A stretch of DNA of 64,000 nt, taken from NCBI RefSeq assembly GCF_007655005.1, contig NZ_SZVW01000001.1, positions 248,001 through 312,000 on the forward strand, written 5' to 3'. The notes beneath the pieces are model-generated. The model had not been told where the DNA came from. It was given only the letters and a program-made list of their open reading frames with translations, and made no database searches. The stretch is from Streptomyces tibetensis (GTDB taxonomy: Bacteria > Actinomycetota > Actinomycetes > Streptomycetales > Streptomycetaceae). The stretch's first letter is position 1. Each line of letters starts with the position of its first letter. This document shows positions 53,841 to 61,610 of this stretch, in pieces. A program made the position numbers and the translations under genes.

Positions 53841-54992
53841 CTACAAGGCGCCAGAACCGCTGGTGGAAGCGGTCTGACGGAACAGCCATTCGGATTTCAG
53901 CTCGGCATATCCGGGCTTGATCACGTCATTGATCATGGCCAGTCGTTCATCGAAAGGAATGAAAGATGATTTCATCGCATTGACGGAGAACCACTGCATG
54001 TCGTCGAGCGTGTAACCGAACGCCTCGACAAGGTGCTCGAATTCCCGGCTCATACTGGTGTGGGACATCAGGCGGTTGTCCGTGTTGACCGTGGCCCGGA
54101 AGTGCAGCCGGCGCAGCGGACCGATGGGGTGCTCGGCGTACGAGGACGCGGCCCCGGTCTGGAGGTTGGAGCTCGGGCACAGCTCCAGCGGGATGCGCTT
54201 GTCGCGGACGTAGGAGGCGAGCCGCCCGAGTTCGACCCGGCCGTCCTCGTGGACCTGGATGTCGTCGATGATCCGCACGCCGTGGCCGAGCCGGTCGGCG
54301 CCGCACCACTGCAGGGCCTGCCAGATGGAGGGCAGGCCGAAGGCCTCGCCGGCGTGGATGGTGAAGTGGTTGTTCTCGCGCTTGAGGTACTCGAAGGCGT
54401 CCAGGTGCCGGGTGGGCGGGTAGCCGGCCTCGGCACCGGCGATGTCGAAGCCGACGACGCCCAGGTCCCGGTACCGGTTGGCCAGTTCGGCGATCTCCAG
54501 GGCACGGGCCGCGTGCCGCATGGCGGTGAGCAGCGCGCCCACGCGGATGCGCAGACCGTTGCCCCGGGCGCGCCGCTCCCCTTCCCGGAAGCCCTCGTTG
54601 ACGGCCTCGACGACCTCTTCGAGACCGAGGCCGCCCTCCAGGTGCTGCTCGGGGGCGTAGCGCACCTCGGCGTAGACGACGCCGTCCGCGGCCAGGTCCT
54701 CGGCGCACTCGGCGGCGACCCGGACCAGGGCGTCACGGGTCTGCATGACGCCGACGGTGTGCGAGAACGTCTCCAAGTACCGTTCCAGGGAACCGGAGTC
54801 GGCGGCCTCGCGGAACCAGACGCCGAGTTTCTCGGGGTCGGTGTCGGGGAGCTGGGTGTAGCCGCAGGCGCGGGCGAGTTCGACGATCGTGCCGGGGCGC
54901 AGACCGCCGTCGAGGTGGTCGTGCAGCAGAACCTTGGGTGCCCGGCGGATCTGGTCCGGTGTCGGGGTGTTCGGCGTGGTCTGGCTCGTCAT
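53841..54992 (-). CDS. add: Adenosine deaminase
   Basis: 383 residues. It converts adenosine and deoxyadenosine to inosine, feeding PunA. Zinc ligands are in [12 protein letters not shown] (His-x-His), the catalytic [16 protein letters not shown] with His, and [10 protein letters not shown] with the Asp. The long N-terminus (about 20 residues before the metal site) is normal. ATG 54992 lies six nt after a -10 box, so the mRNA is likely leaderless. The CTACGCGCGTAG palindrome is upstream. Confidence 0.93.
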   Translation of the reverse strand: MTSQTTPNTPTPDQIRRAPKVLLHDHLDGGLRPGTIVELARACGYTQLPDTDPEKLGVWFREAADSGSLERYLETFSHTVGVMQTRDALVRVAAECAEDLAADGVVYAEVRYAPEQHLEGGLGLEEVVEAVNEGFREGERRARGNGLRIRVGALLTAMRHAARALEIAELANRYRDLGVVGFDIAGAEAGYPPTRHLDAFEYLKRENNHFTIHAGEAFGLPSIWQALQWCGADRLGHGVRIIDDIQVHEDGRVELGRLASYVRDKRIPLELCPSSNLQTGAASSYAEHPIGPLRRLHFRATVNTDNRLMSHTSMSREFEHLVEAFGYTLDDMQWFSVNAMKSSFIPFDERLAMINDVIKPGYAELKSEWLFRQTASTSGSGAL

Positions 54993-55008
54993 TTCCGCAC
55001 TGTAACTC

Positions 55009-55020
55009 CTACGCGCGTAG
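55009..55020 (-). promoter_or_regulatory. Nucleoside-regulon palindrome upstream of add
   Basis: CTACGCGCGTAG lies 4 bp upstream of a minus-strand -10 box TACAGT (54999-55004), which in turn is 6 nt before the ATG at 54992. The palindrome thus falls in the -10/-35 spacer. Same sequence as at 36308 and 40591. Confidence 0.75.
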
Positions 55021-55115
55021 ACGGCGCGTTCCCGGACGCTTGACGTTTTCGTCGATACGTAACGGTGACCCCGAGGACGGGTCGAGTACACCCGCGTTTC
55101 TGACACTGTTCTGTC

Positions 55116-55874
55116 ATGGCACACCAAGCGACGCCGGTTCGCAGGGCCCGGCTGGGCAGGGCACTGGGTCCGGCACCGACGGCGGTGAGCGGCGTGGTGC
55201 TGCTGCTCCCCGGCGGCGACGAGGTCAGTGGCCGCAGACCGTCGCCCCTGCTGGCGGCCGCTTCCGTGCGTGCCGTCGGGCGCCGCCTGGCCCGCGCGGG
55301 CCGGGACGAGGGTCTCGCCGTGCACGTGGTGCACTACCGCTGCCGCGGCTGGAACGGCGACGAGGCCAATCTCGCGCAGGACGCGACCTGGGCGGCCGAC
55401 GAGGTCGTCCGGCGGTACGGGGACGTCCCGGTCTGTCTCGTCGGTCTCGGGATGGGCGGCCGGGCCGGGCTGCGGGCGGGGGGCCACGACGCCGTCAACT
55501 CCGTGCTGGCGCTCGCCCCTTGGCTGCCGGAGGAGGACGTCGCGGCGCCACCCGAACCGGTGAAGCAGCTGGTCGGGCGCCAGGTGCTGATCGTGCACGG
55601 CACGAGCGACGGGCGGACGGATCCAGAGCTGTCGTTCCGGCTGGCGGCACGGGCGAAGAAGGCGAACCGGGACGTGTGCCGGTTCGAAGTGCACGCGGAC
55701 GGGCACGGGTTGCATCAGTACCGGGACGAAGTGGTGGCTCTGGCCGAGGACTTCGTGATGGGGGCGTTGTTCGGGCGGGCGGTGTCGCGGCCGGTGCGGG
55801 ACGCGTTCGCGGCGCCGCCGCCGTTGGGGTTGCGGATGCCGCTCGCTGCGGGGTTCAGTCCTTCGAGGCGGTAG
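55116..55874 (+). CDS. Alpha/beta-hydrolase fold protein lacking the nucleophile
   Basis: 252 residues. The fold is clear: [16 protein letters not shown] (oxyanion loop) near residue 26, [15 protein letters not shown], late [11 protein letters not shown] and [10 protein letters not shown] at the Asp and His positions. The nucleophile elbow at 110-115 reads GLGMGG, so Gly112 replaces the catalytic Ser of GxSxGG. It therefore cannot work as a normal esterase or lipase. It could be a lyase, a binding protein or an inactive relic, but the conserved gene context suggests a real function. ATG start. Confidence 0.75.
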   Translation: MAHQATPVRRARLGRALGPAPTAVSGVVLLLPGGDEVSGRRPSPLLAAASVRAVGRRLARAGRDEGLAVHVVHYRCRGWNGDEANLAQDATWAADEVVRRYGDVPVCLVGLGMGGRAGLRAGGHDAVNSVLALAPWLPEEDVAAPPEPVKQLVGRQVLIVHGTSDGRTDPELSFRLAARAKKANRDVCRFEVHADGHGLHQYRDEVVALAEDFVMGALFGRAVSRPVRDAFAAPPPLGLRMPLAAGFSPSRR

Positions 55875-55924
55875 CGCCGTTCAGGTTGCGGTGGTTTCGG
55901 GGTGCGGGTGGTGTGTGGTTGCTC

Positions 55925-55944
55925 GCGCAGTTTCCCGCCCCCCC
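55925..55944 (+). repeat. Dispersed short repeat, copy 3 (degenerate)
   Basis: GCGCAGTTTCCCGCCCCCCC, a diverged copy of the 20-bp motif at 28824 and 37229, just before the LysR gene stop. Confidence 0.45.
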
Positions 55945-55948
55945 AAGA

Positions 55949-56908
55949 TCAGGGCAGCAGGCTCCCCCTCCTTGAGAGCAGGAACTTCTTGAAAGCCGCT
56001 ACCGGCGGCGTGTCCGGGTGGCCCTCCAGCCAGGCCACGCCGATTTCCCGGGCCGCTCTCGGGGCCGTGACCGTCAGTTCCACCACCCCTGGGCGCGGGA
56101 CCGCCGGTGGAGGCAGGAGGGCGACTCCGAGGCCCGCTGCCACCAAGCCCCTCAGTGTTTCCGCCTCCTCGCCCTCGAAGGCGATGCGGGGCTTGAAGCC
56201 GGCCTCGCTGCAGAGGTCGTCGGTGATGCGGCGCAGGCCGTAGCCGGGTTCCAGGGTGACGAACGTTTCGTCCGCGGCCTCGGCGAGGCGGATGCGGCGG
56301 CGCCCGGCCAGGGAGTGGTCGGCGGGGACGACCAGGCGCAGCTTCTGCTCATCCAGGCGGCGGGCCACCAGATCGGGGGCGTCCGGCACCGGGGACGTCA
56401 GGCACAGGTCGAGCTCGCCGGCGCGGAGGCGTTCCAGCATGGCCTCGCCGTAGTTCTGGACGAGGCTGAAGCGGACCCGCGGATGGTCCGCGCGGAAGGC
56501 GTGCAGCAGGCCCGGGACGGTCTCGGCGCCCATGGTGTGCAGGAAGCCGAAGGCGACCTTGCCGGTGGTCGGGTCGGCGTCGGCGCGCACCTCCTCGGCG
56601 GCACGCTCGACCTCGGCCAGGGCGCGCTCCACGGAGGCGAGGAAGGTGCGGCCGGCCGGGGTGAGGGAGACCGTGCGGCCGTGCCGGGCGAACAGGTCGA
56701 CGCCCAGGTCCTGCTCCAGGCGGGCCATGGACCGGGAGAGGGTCGACTGGGGGACGTTCATCTCCTGGGCGGCGCGGGTGACGTGCTCGGTACGGGCGAC
56801 GCCCGCGAAGTACGCGAGGCGCGGCGCCAGCACCTTCGACATCTGTGCCATGTCTTCTGTGTCACTGCTTGGTGACAGGCGACCCTGTGAGCTTGGCTGA
56901 TGCACCAT
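55949..56908 (-). CDS. LysR family transcriptional regulator
   Basis: 319 residues. Winged helix LAPRLAYFAGVARTEHVTRA and NVPQSTLSRSMARLEQDLGVDLFARHGR (about 24-80), followed by the effector-binding domain. The ATG at 56908 (MVHQPSS) is chosen; ATG 56851 would give the usual 300 residues and cannot be excluded. It is divergent from an MFS transporter gene with GAACG...CGTTC and related half sites between them, and probably controls it. Confidence 0.88.
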   Translation of the reverse strand: MVHQPSSQGRLSPSSDTEDMAQMSKVLAPRLAYFAGVARTEHVTRAAQEMNVPQSTLSRSMARLEQDLGVDLFARHGRTVSLTPAGRTFLASVERALAEVERAAEEVRADADPTTGKVAFGFLHTMGAETVPGLLHAFRADHPRVRFSLVQNYGEAMLERLRAGELDLCLTSPVPDAPDLVARRLDEQKLRLVVPADHSLAGRRRIRLAEAADETFVTLEPGYGLRRITDDLCSEAGFKPRIAFEGEEAETLRGLVAAGLGVALLPPPAVPRPGVVELTVTAPRAAREIGVAWLEGHPDTPPVAAFKKFLLSRRGSLLP

Positions 56909-56971
56909 GGGAACGATTATGACCGTTCCATGCATTGGACGGATGAGTGGGGGCGTCCGTAGGTTCGAGGC

Positions 56972-58246
56972 ATGTCTCCCGCCAGTACCGGGGCGTCCAC
57001 CGTCGTGGGCGCCGATGTCTCTGTCCCTGCTGCCGACTCCCGTGTCTCGCCGGGCGGACCCGGCTACCGCCGGATGAGCTTCGCCCTCTTCCTCGCGGGT
57101 GTCGCGACCTTCGCGCTGCTGTACTCCACCCAGGCGCTGCTCCCGCTGATCTCCGGCGAGTTCGGGGTGGCGGCGAGCGACGCGAGCTGGACGGTGGCCG
57201 CCGCGACGGGCGGGCTGGCGCTGTTCGTGCTGCCGATGAGCGCCCTGTCGGAGCGATACGGACGCCGGGCAATCATGACCGCGTCGCTGGCCGTGGCCGT
57301 CACGCTCGGGCTGCTGGTGCCCTTCGCCCCCTCCCTCGGCGCGCTGATCGCGCTGCGGGCCCTGCAGGGCGCCGCCCTGGCCGGGCTGCCGGCGTCGGCG
57401 ACCGCGTACCTCGCGGAGGAGGTCACCCCCAAGGCTCTGGTCACCGCCATCGGCCTGTTCGTCGCCGGCAACAGCGTCGGCGGGATGAGCGGCCGGGTCA
57501 TCACCGGCTGGGTCGCGCAGGAGTGGGGCTGGCGGGTCGCCGTCGGGGTCATCGGTGTGATCGCGGTGGCGTGCGCGGTGGCCTTCCGGCTGCTGCTGCC
57601 CGCCCCGCGGCACTTCAGGGCCGGTTCGCTGCGACCGCGCGTCCTGGCCCGGACGGTCCGTGACCACCTGTCCAACCCGCTGCTGTGCCGGCTGTACGCG
57701 ATCGGCGCGCTGTTCATGACGGTGTTCGGCGGCGTGTACACGGTCATCGGCTACCGGCTGACCGAGGCCCCGTTCTCGCTGCCGCAGGGCATCATCGGCT
57801 CGATCTTCCTGGTGTACCTGGTCGGCACGGTGTCGGCGTCGACCGCCGGCCGGCTGGTCGGCCGGCTGGGCCGCCGGGGCGCGCTGTACGCGGGCGGCGG
57901 CACGACGGCCGCGGGCCTGCTGCTGTCCCTGGCGGGCACCCTGCCGCTGGTCCTGCTGGGCCTGGTCCTGATCACGGCGGGCTTCTTCGCGGGCCACGCG
58001 GTCGCCTCCTCGGCGGTCAGCAAGACGGCCACGCACGGCCGCGCCCAGGCCTCGGCGCTGTACCAGTCGGCGTACTACATCGGCTCCAGCGCGGGCAGCA
58101 CGGTCGGCGCGATCGCCTTCCACGCGGGTGGCTGGGCCGGGACGGTCGGGGTCGGGCTCCTGGCGGTCCTGGGCGTCGTGACGATCACCGTCTTCGGGAC
58201 CCGGGCGGCCCGACTGCAGCGCCGGCGGCTGGCCACGGCCGCCTGA
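56972..58246 (+). CDS. MFS transporter (12 helices)
   Basis: 424 residues. About 12 helices; motif A GERYGRRAIM-like (SERYGRRAIMTASL) between helices 2 and 3, and ALQGAALAGLPASATAYLAEE, a proton/substrate antiporter pattern seen in DHA1-type drug or amino-acid exporters. The N-terminus is a 25-residue Ser/Ala-rich cytoplasmic tail. Divergent from a LysR gene. Substrate unknown. Confidence 0.9.
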   Translation: MSPASTGASTVVGADVSVPAADSRVSPGGPGYRRMSFALFLAGVATFALLYSTQALLPLISGEFGVAASDASWTVAAATGGLALFVLPMSALSERYGRRAIMTASLAVAVTLGLLVPFAPSLGALIALRALQGAALAGLPASATAYLAEEVTPKALVTAIGLFVAGNSVGGMSGRVITGWVAQEWGWRVAVGVIGVIAVACAVAFRLLLPAPRHFRAGSLRPRVLARTVRDHLSNPLLCRLYAIGALFMTVFGGVYTVIGYRLTEAPFSLPQGIIGSIFLVYLVGTVSASTAGRLVGRLGRRGALYAGGGTTAAGLLLSLAGTLPLVLLGLVLITAGFFAGHAVASSAVSKTATHGRAQASALYQSAYYIGSSAGSTVGAIAFHAGGWAGTVGVGLLAVLGVVTITVFGTRAARLQRRRLATAA

Positions 58247-58280
58247 GCCTCGACGCCGTTCCTCCCCCTGGTCGGGGCCG

Positions 58281-58302
58281 GTTGTCAGTGGGTGCGGATA
58301 CC
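58281..58302 (+). repeat. Direct 22-bp repeat, copy 1 of 2
   Basis: GTTGTCAGTGGGTGCGGATA, almost the same as 58487-58508 (GTTGTCAGTGGGCTGCGGTA). The pair bounds the GntR remnant. The 314-bp gap 58247-58560 otherwise holds only the fragment described next. Confidence 0.75.
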
Positions 58303-58345
58303 GTCCGCGTCGGCTGACCACCGGACCGAGCAGGGGGATTTTTTC

Positions 58346-58507
58346 ATGGAATTCCGGATCGACCGTAGCCGGGGAGCACCGGCATCTGCTGATGTCGGTC
58401 AAGGAGCTGGTGTGAAGGCCTGCGGGTCTGTCTCAGCCCGTCTGGATCAACCCCTTCGACCTGCGCTTTTGTGCGCTCGGGGGGCCGTTGTCAGTGGGCT
58501 GCGGTAG
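58346..58507 (+). pseudogene. Remnant of a GntR-family regulator gene
   Basis: A GGGGG ribosome-binding site precedes ATG and MEFRIDRSRGAPA, which matches the usual start of short GntR/YtrA-type regulators (MEFRIDRxSGxPAY). After residue 13 the frame has no family sequence, and it ends in a stop at 58507. In another frame the following bases read EHRHLLMSVKELV and then a stop. This looks like a gene that lost its body by deletion, leaving the start. Confidence 0.4.
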
Positions 58508-58508
58508 C
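58487..58508 (+). repeat. Direct 22-bp repeat, copy 2 of 2
   Basis: GTTGTCAGTGGGCTGCGGTA, near the 5' side of the sigma-factor gene promoter. TTGTCA resembles a -35 element. Confidence 0.7.
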
Positions 58509-58560
58509 TTCCGAAGTACTGGGGCGCAACGGCGCGTGAACAGAACGTCCACAGGGGTGG

Positions 58561-59583
58561 GTGGAGATGGCGAACGGCACGGCGACATCGACGGACCTGG
58601 ACACCAGGCTGGAGGCACACCGAACCGAGCTGACGGGGTACTGCTACCGGATGCTCGGGTCCTCCTTCGAGGCGGAGGACGCGGTGCAGGACACGATGGT
58701 CCGCGCCTGGCGCAGCTACGACAAGTTCGAGGGCCGCTCCAGCCTGCGTTCCTGGCTCTACCGGATCGCGACCAACGTGTGCCTGGACATGCTGACCGCG
58801 GGCAACAAGCGGGCCCGGCCCATGGACCTGACCGAGTCCACCCCGCTCGCCCGGGCCGCGCTCTCCCCCCGCCCGGACAACACCTGGCTGGAGCCCATGC
58901 CCGACGCCCGTGTGCTGCCCACGACCCACGACCCGGCGGAGGCCGCGGTCGCCAAGGAGTCCGTGCGGCTCGCCTTCATGGCCGCCCTCCAGCAGCTCCC
59001 GGCCAAGCAGCGGGTTGTGCTGATCCTGCGCGAGGTCCTGGCCTGGAAGGCCAGCGAGGTCGCCGAGCTGCTGGACACCTCGGTGGCGTCGGTGAACAGC
59101 GCCCTCCAGCGGGCCCGCGCCACCCTGGCCGAGCGGCAGGAGCCGGGCGCCGACGCGGCGGTCTCCGACCCGCTGGACGAGGACCAGAAGAAGCTGCTGG
59201 ACCGCTATGTGGCGGCCTTCGAGGGCTACGACATGGCGGCGCTGACGGCCCTGCTGCACGAGGACGCGGTCATGACGATGCCGCCGTTCGACCTGTGGCT
59301 GACCGGCACGCGGGACATCACCGGCTTCATGACCACGCTCGGCGCGCCCTGCGCGGGCTCCCGGCTGGTGCCCGTGCAGGTCAACGGCCTGCCGGGGTTC
59401 GCCCAGTACAAGCCGGACCCGGACAACGGCGGCTTCATGCCGTGGGCGGTCCAGGTGCTGGAGCTCTCAGGCGGCCGGATCACCGGGTTCCACTGCTTCC
59501 TCGACACCCAGCGCTGGTTCCCGCTCTTCGACCTCCCCCTCCACCTCGAAGCGGAGACCGACCAGGTCGAGCACGGCGCGTAG
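58561..59583 (+). CDS. ECF RNA polymerase sigma factor with SnoaL-like C-terminal domain
   Basis: 340 residues. Region 2: LTGYCYRMLGSSFEAEDAVQDTMVRAWRSYDKF and LRSWLYRIATNVCLDMLT. Region 4: FMAALQQLPAKQRVVLILREVLAWKASEVAELLDTSVASVNSALQRARATL. A C-terminal domain of about 120 residues (LLDRYVAAFEGYDMAALTALL and ITGFHCFLDTQRWFP) has the NTF2/SnoaL-like fold of ECF41/56-type sigma factors, where it controls activity in place of an anti-sigma protein. GTG 58561 or ATG 58567. Confidence 0.9.
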   Translation: MEMANGTATSTDLDTRLEAHRTELTGYCYRMLGSSFEAEDAVQDTMVRAWRSYDKFEGRSSLRSWLYRIATNVCLDMLTAGNKRARPMDLTESTPLARAALSPRPDNTWLEPMPDARVLPTTHDPAEAAVAKESVRLAFMAALQQLPAKQRVVLILREVLAWKASEVAELLDTSVASVNSALQRARATLAERQEPGADAAVSDPLDEDQKKLLDRYVAAFEGYDMAALTALLHEDAVMTMPPFDLWLTGTRDITGFMTTLGAPCAGSRLVPVQVNGLPGFAQYKPDPDNGGFMPWAVQVLELSGGRITGFHCFLDTQRWFPLFDLPLHLEAETDQVEHGA

Positions 59584-59853
59584 GGCCGGGTCGGGGTCGC
59601 GCAGCCGGATCCGTCCCCCGGCCCGGCGGGCGGCCAGCTGGAGCCTCGCCAGCAGGTCGACGGCGGCGAGCCCCGGCGGCCCCAGGCCCGCGACATCGCA
59701 CACCACGACCCGGGCACCGCTGCCGTGCAGCAGTGCCCGCACATCGTCGCTGAGCCCTCTCACCTCGTCCCGGGTGAGGGGGCCGGGCAGTACGAGCACG
59801 GGCGGTGTCATGGCGTCCACGATCGGTAGACCGGGCGGGCGGCTGTAACTCAT
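59467..59853 (-). CDS. STAS-domain protein (anti-sigma antagonist-like)
   Basis: 128 residues from ATG 59853. VLVLPGPLTRDEVRGLSDDVRALL, VVVCDVAGLGPPGLAAVDLLARLQLAARRAGGRIRL gives the STAS beta-alpha core. The usual phosphorylatable Ser is replaced near GLGPPGLAAV by Pro-Gly (canonical xSSGL), so it may not be switched by phosphorylation. Its last 117 bp lie antisense to the sigma-factor 3' end (59467-59583). ATG 59811 is an alternative. STAS proteins usually act in sigma-factor control; a link to the overlapping gene is inference. Confidence 0.7.
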   Translation of the reverse strand: MSYSRPPGLPIVDAMTPPVLVLPGPLTRDEVRGLSDDVRALLHGSGARVVVCDVAGLGPPGLAAVDLLARLQLAARRAGGRIRLRDPDPALRAVLDLVGLRFEVEGEVEEREPALGVEEAVEPGDPAA

Positions 59854-60009
59854 CGCGACTGTCCGTCCTGCCGGGCCGCCGTGCGGCCTGCCGACGCCGT
59901 AAGGATCACATTGACCCGGGCAGCGCCTTCCCCGGAGGGTTTGCTGTATGCCCCAACCATCTGCCCATGCCGCGCTGCTCCATGCCCTCCTCGTCTGCAG
60001 GGAGGTGCC

Positions 60010-60933
60010 GTGCGGGGGGTGCTGAGCGGGTTCGCGGTCATCGCCGTCGTCATCGGCGTCGGCTATCTGATCGGCCGGCGGGGGTATCTGGGCGACGGCG
60101 GCCGCGAGGTCCTCACCAAGCTCGCCTTCCACGTCGCGTCCCCGGCGTTGCTCTTCACGACCCTCGCGCAGGCCGACCTCTCGGTGATCTTCTCCGACCG
60201 GCTGCTGGTCACGGCGATGAGCACGGCAGCGGCCGCGGGTGTCTTCGTGGCGGTGGGCGCGGCGCGGGGCTGGGGCGTGGGCCGGACGACGATCGGCGCG
60301 CTGTGCTCCAGTTACGTCAACTCCGGGAACCTGGGCATCCCGATCGCCGTGTACGTGCTGGGCGACGCGTCGCTGGTCGCGCCGGTGCTGCTGTTCCAGC
60401 TGGTCGGGGTGACGCCCGTGGCGCTGACGGTCCTGGACCTGGCGAGCGGTGGGGAGAAGCGGCCGCTGTGGCAGCGGCTGCTCACGCCGCTGCGCAATCC
60501 GATAGCGCTGGGTTCCCTGGCCGGGGTGGCGGTCTCGGCGTCGGGCCTCAGGGTGCCGGGACCTCTGCTGGACCCCCTCACCCTGATCGGCAACATGTCG
60601 GTCCCTGCGGTCCTGCTGGCCTTCGGCATCTCCCTGCGCGGCAGCACGCTTCCGCTGCGCGGCGCGGAACGGGCCCCGGTACTCCTCGCCGTGGCCCTCA
60701 AGTCGGTCGTCCAGCCCCTGGCAGCCTGGGCCCTGGCGGCGGGCGTCTTCGGCCTGCACGGTGCCCTGCTGCTCGACGTGGTGGTGACGTCCGCACTGCC
60801 GGCGGCGCAGAACCTGTTCACGTACGCGAGCAGCTACCGGGTGGGCGAGGTGATGGCGAGGGAGGCGATCCTGCTGTCGACGGTGCTGGCGGTTCCGGTG
60901 CTGGTGGTGGTGGTGGCGGCGGTGCTGGGGTGA
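60010..60933 (+). CDS. AEC family transporter
   Basis: 307 residues, ten hydrophobic segments in two groups of five (VLSGFAVIAVVIGVGYLIG start, KLAFHVASPALLFTTLAQ in helix 2, SVPAVLLAFGISLRGS and TSALPAAQNLFTYASSY in the second half). The family exports auxin-like or dicarboxylate compounds. GTG with AGGGAGGT 4 bp upstream. It ends two bases before the Uma2 gene stop on the other strand. Confidence 0.87.
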   Translation: MRGVLSGFAVIAVVIGVGYLIGRRGYLGDGGREVLTKLAFHVASPALLFTTLAQADLSVIFSDRLLVTAMSTAAAAGVFVAVGAARGWGVGRTTIGALCSSYVNSGNLGIPIAVYVLGDASLVAPVLLFQLVGVTPVALTVLDLASGGEKRPLWQRLLTPLRNPIALGSLAGVAVSASGLRVPGPLLDPLTLIGNMSVPAVLLAFGISLRGSTLPLRGAERAPVLLAVALKSVVQPLAAWALAAGVFGLHGALLLDVVVTSALPAAQNLFTYASSYRVGEVMAREAILLSTVLAVPVLVVVVAAVLG

Positions 60934-60934
60934 C

Positions 60935-61518
60935 TCAGCCCTCCGGAAACTCGCCGGTGTCGATGACGAGGCCGAAGGGAGCCGGCAGCTTGATCGACTC
61001 GCCGAACTTCGCGTTGCCCAGGGGGCGGTAGACATCGCCCTTGGGCTCGCCGTAGAGCGTCACGGTGGGGCCGTCGGCAGCCCAGCGGTCCACGAGGAGG
61101 TAGAGCGGAATACCGGCAGTGGCATAGGCGGCCGGCTTGCTGACCCGGTCGTGGCGAGCGTTGGACTTGGACGTGACCTCGACTACGAGTTCGGCGAGGG
61201 CGGCCGGGATGTGGGTGTCCGTGTCAGCGTCCTCCCGCACGGGGGCCACCACGAGATCTGGGATGAGCATGCCGAGACGTGACGGCACGGCGATCGCCAG
61301 TGTCTGGAAAATCTCCCAGTCCTCGGGGATCACGGAGTAGAGGCGACGCTGGATGCGGGCCGCGATCACATTGTGGCGGTAAGCGGGAGCAGGTGACACG
61401 GTGATGATCCCCTCGATGATCTCCACCTTGCTGCCCTCGGGCCAATCCATCTCCTCCCAGAACCGGACGAGGTCGTCCCAGCTCTGTTCGGGGTCCTGGC
61501 TCACGGTGAGTGCGCTCA
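60935..61518 (-). CDS. Uma2 family protein, 5' end interrupted by a group II intron
   Basis: About 193 residues from a reconstructed start. Uma2 (DUF820, restriction-endonuclease-like fold): PAYRHNVIAARIQRRLYS, MLIPDLVVAP with the catalytic Asp, and AELVVEVTSKSNARHDR (Glu and Lys) are kept. The bases directly before the frame (from 61519 upward) are intron 3' end. If the intron is removed, an A at 63973 joins TG at 61518-61517 to give ATG and the sequence MSALTVSQDPEQSW. Without splicing, GTG 61504 or an ATG at 61627 inside the intron could start translation. Confidence 0.72.
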
Positions 61519-61559
61519 GTCGGGTAGCCGGAGGGCGTTGCCGCCCCCCGGCCCCCTCA

Positions 61560-61594
61560 GAACCGGACGTGCGGCTGTTCACCGCATCCGGCTC
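61560..61594 (-). ncRNA. Group II intron domain V
   Basis: Reads on the minus strand GAGCCGGATGCGGTGAACAG then CCGCACGTCCGGTTC: a 35-nt hairpin with the AGC-type catalytic stem start and GAACAG-like loop, the most conserved part of group II introns. The final TTC-TGAGGGGG joins the domain VI region, whose stem runs to about 61520 and should hold the branch adenosine near GGCTACCC. Confidence 0.88.
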
Positions 61595-61610
61595 AAGCGG
61601 GCCCCTGGAG

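Noticed and set aside
59881..60009. Longer N-terminus for the AEC transporter from 59881.
   Set aside because: The added residues are Cys/Pro-rich and unlike a membrane protein start; GTG 60010 has a good ribosome-binding site and begins directly with helix 1.
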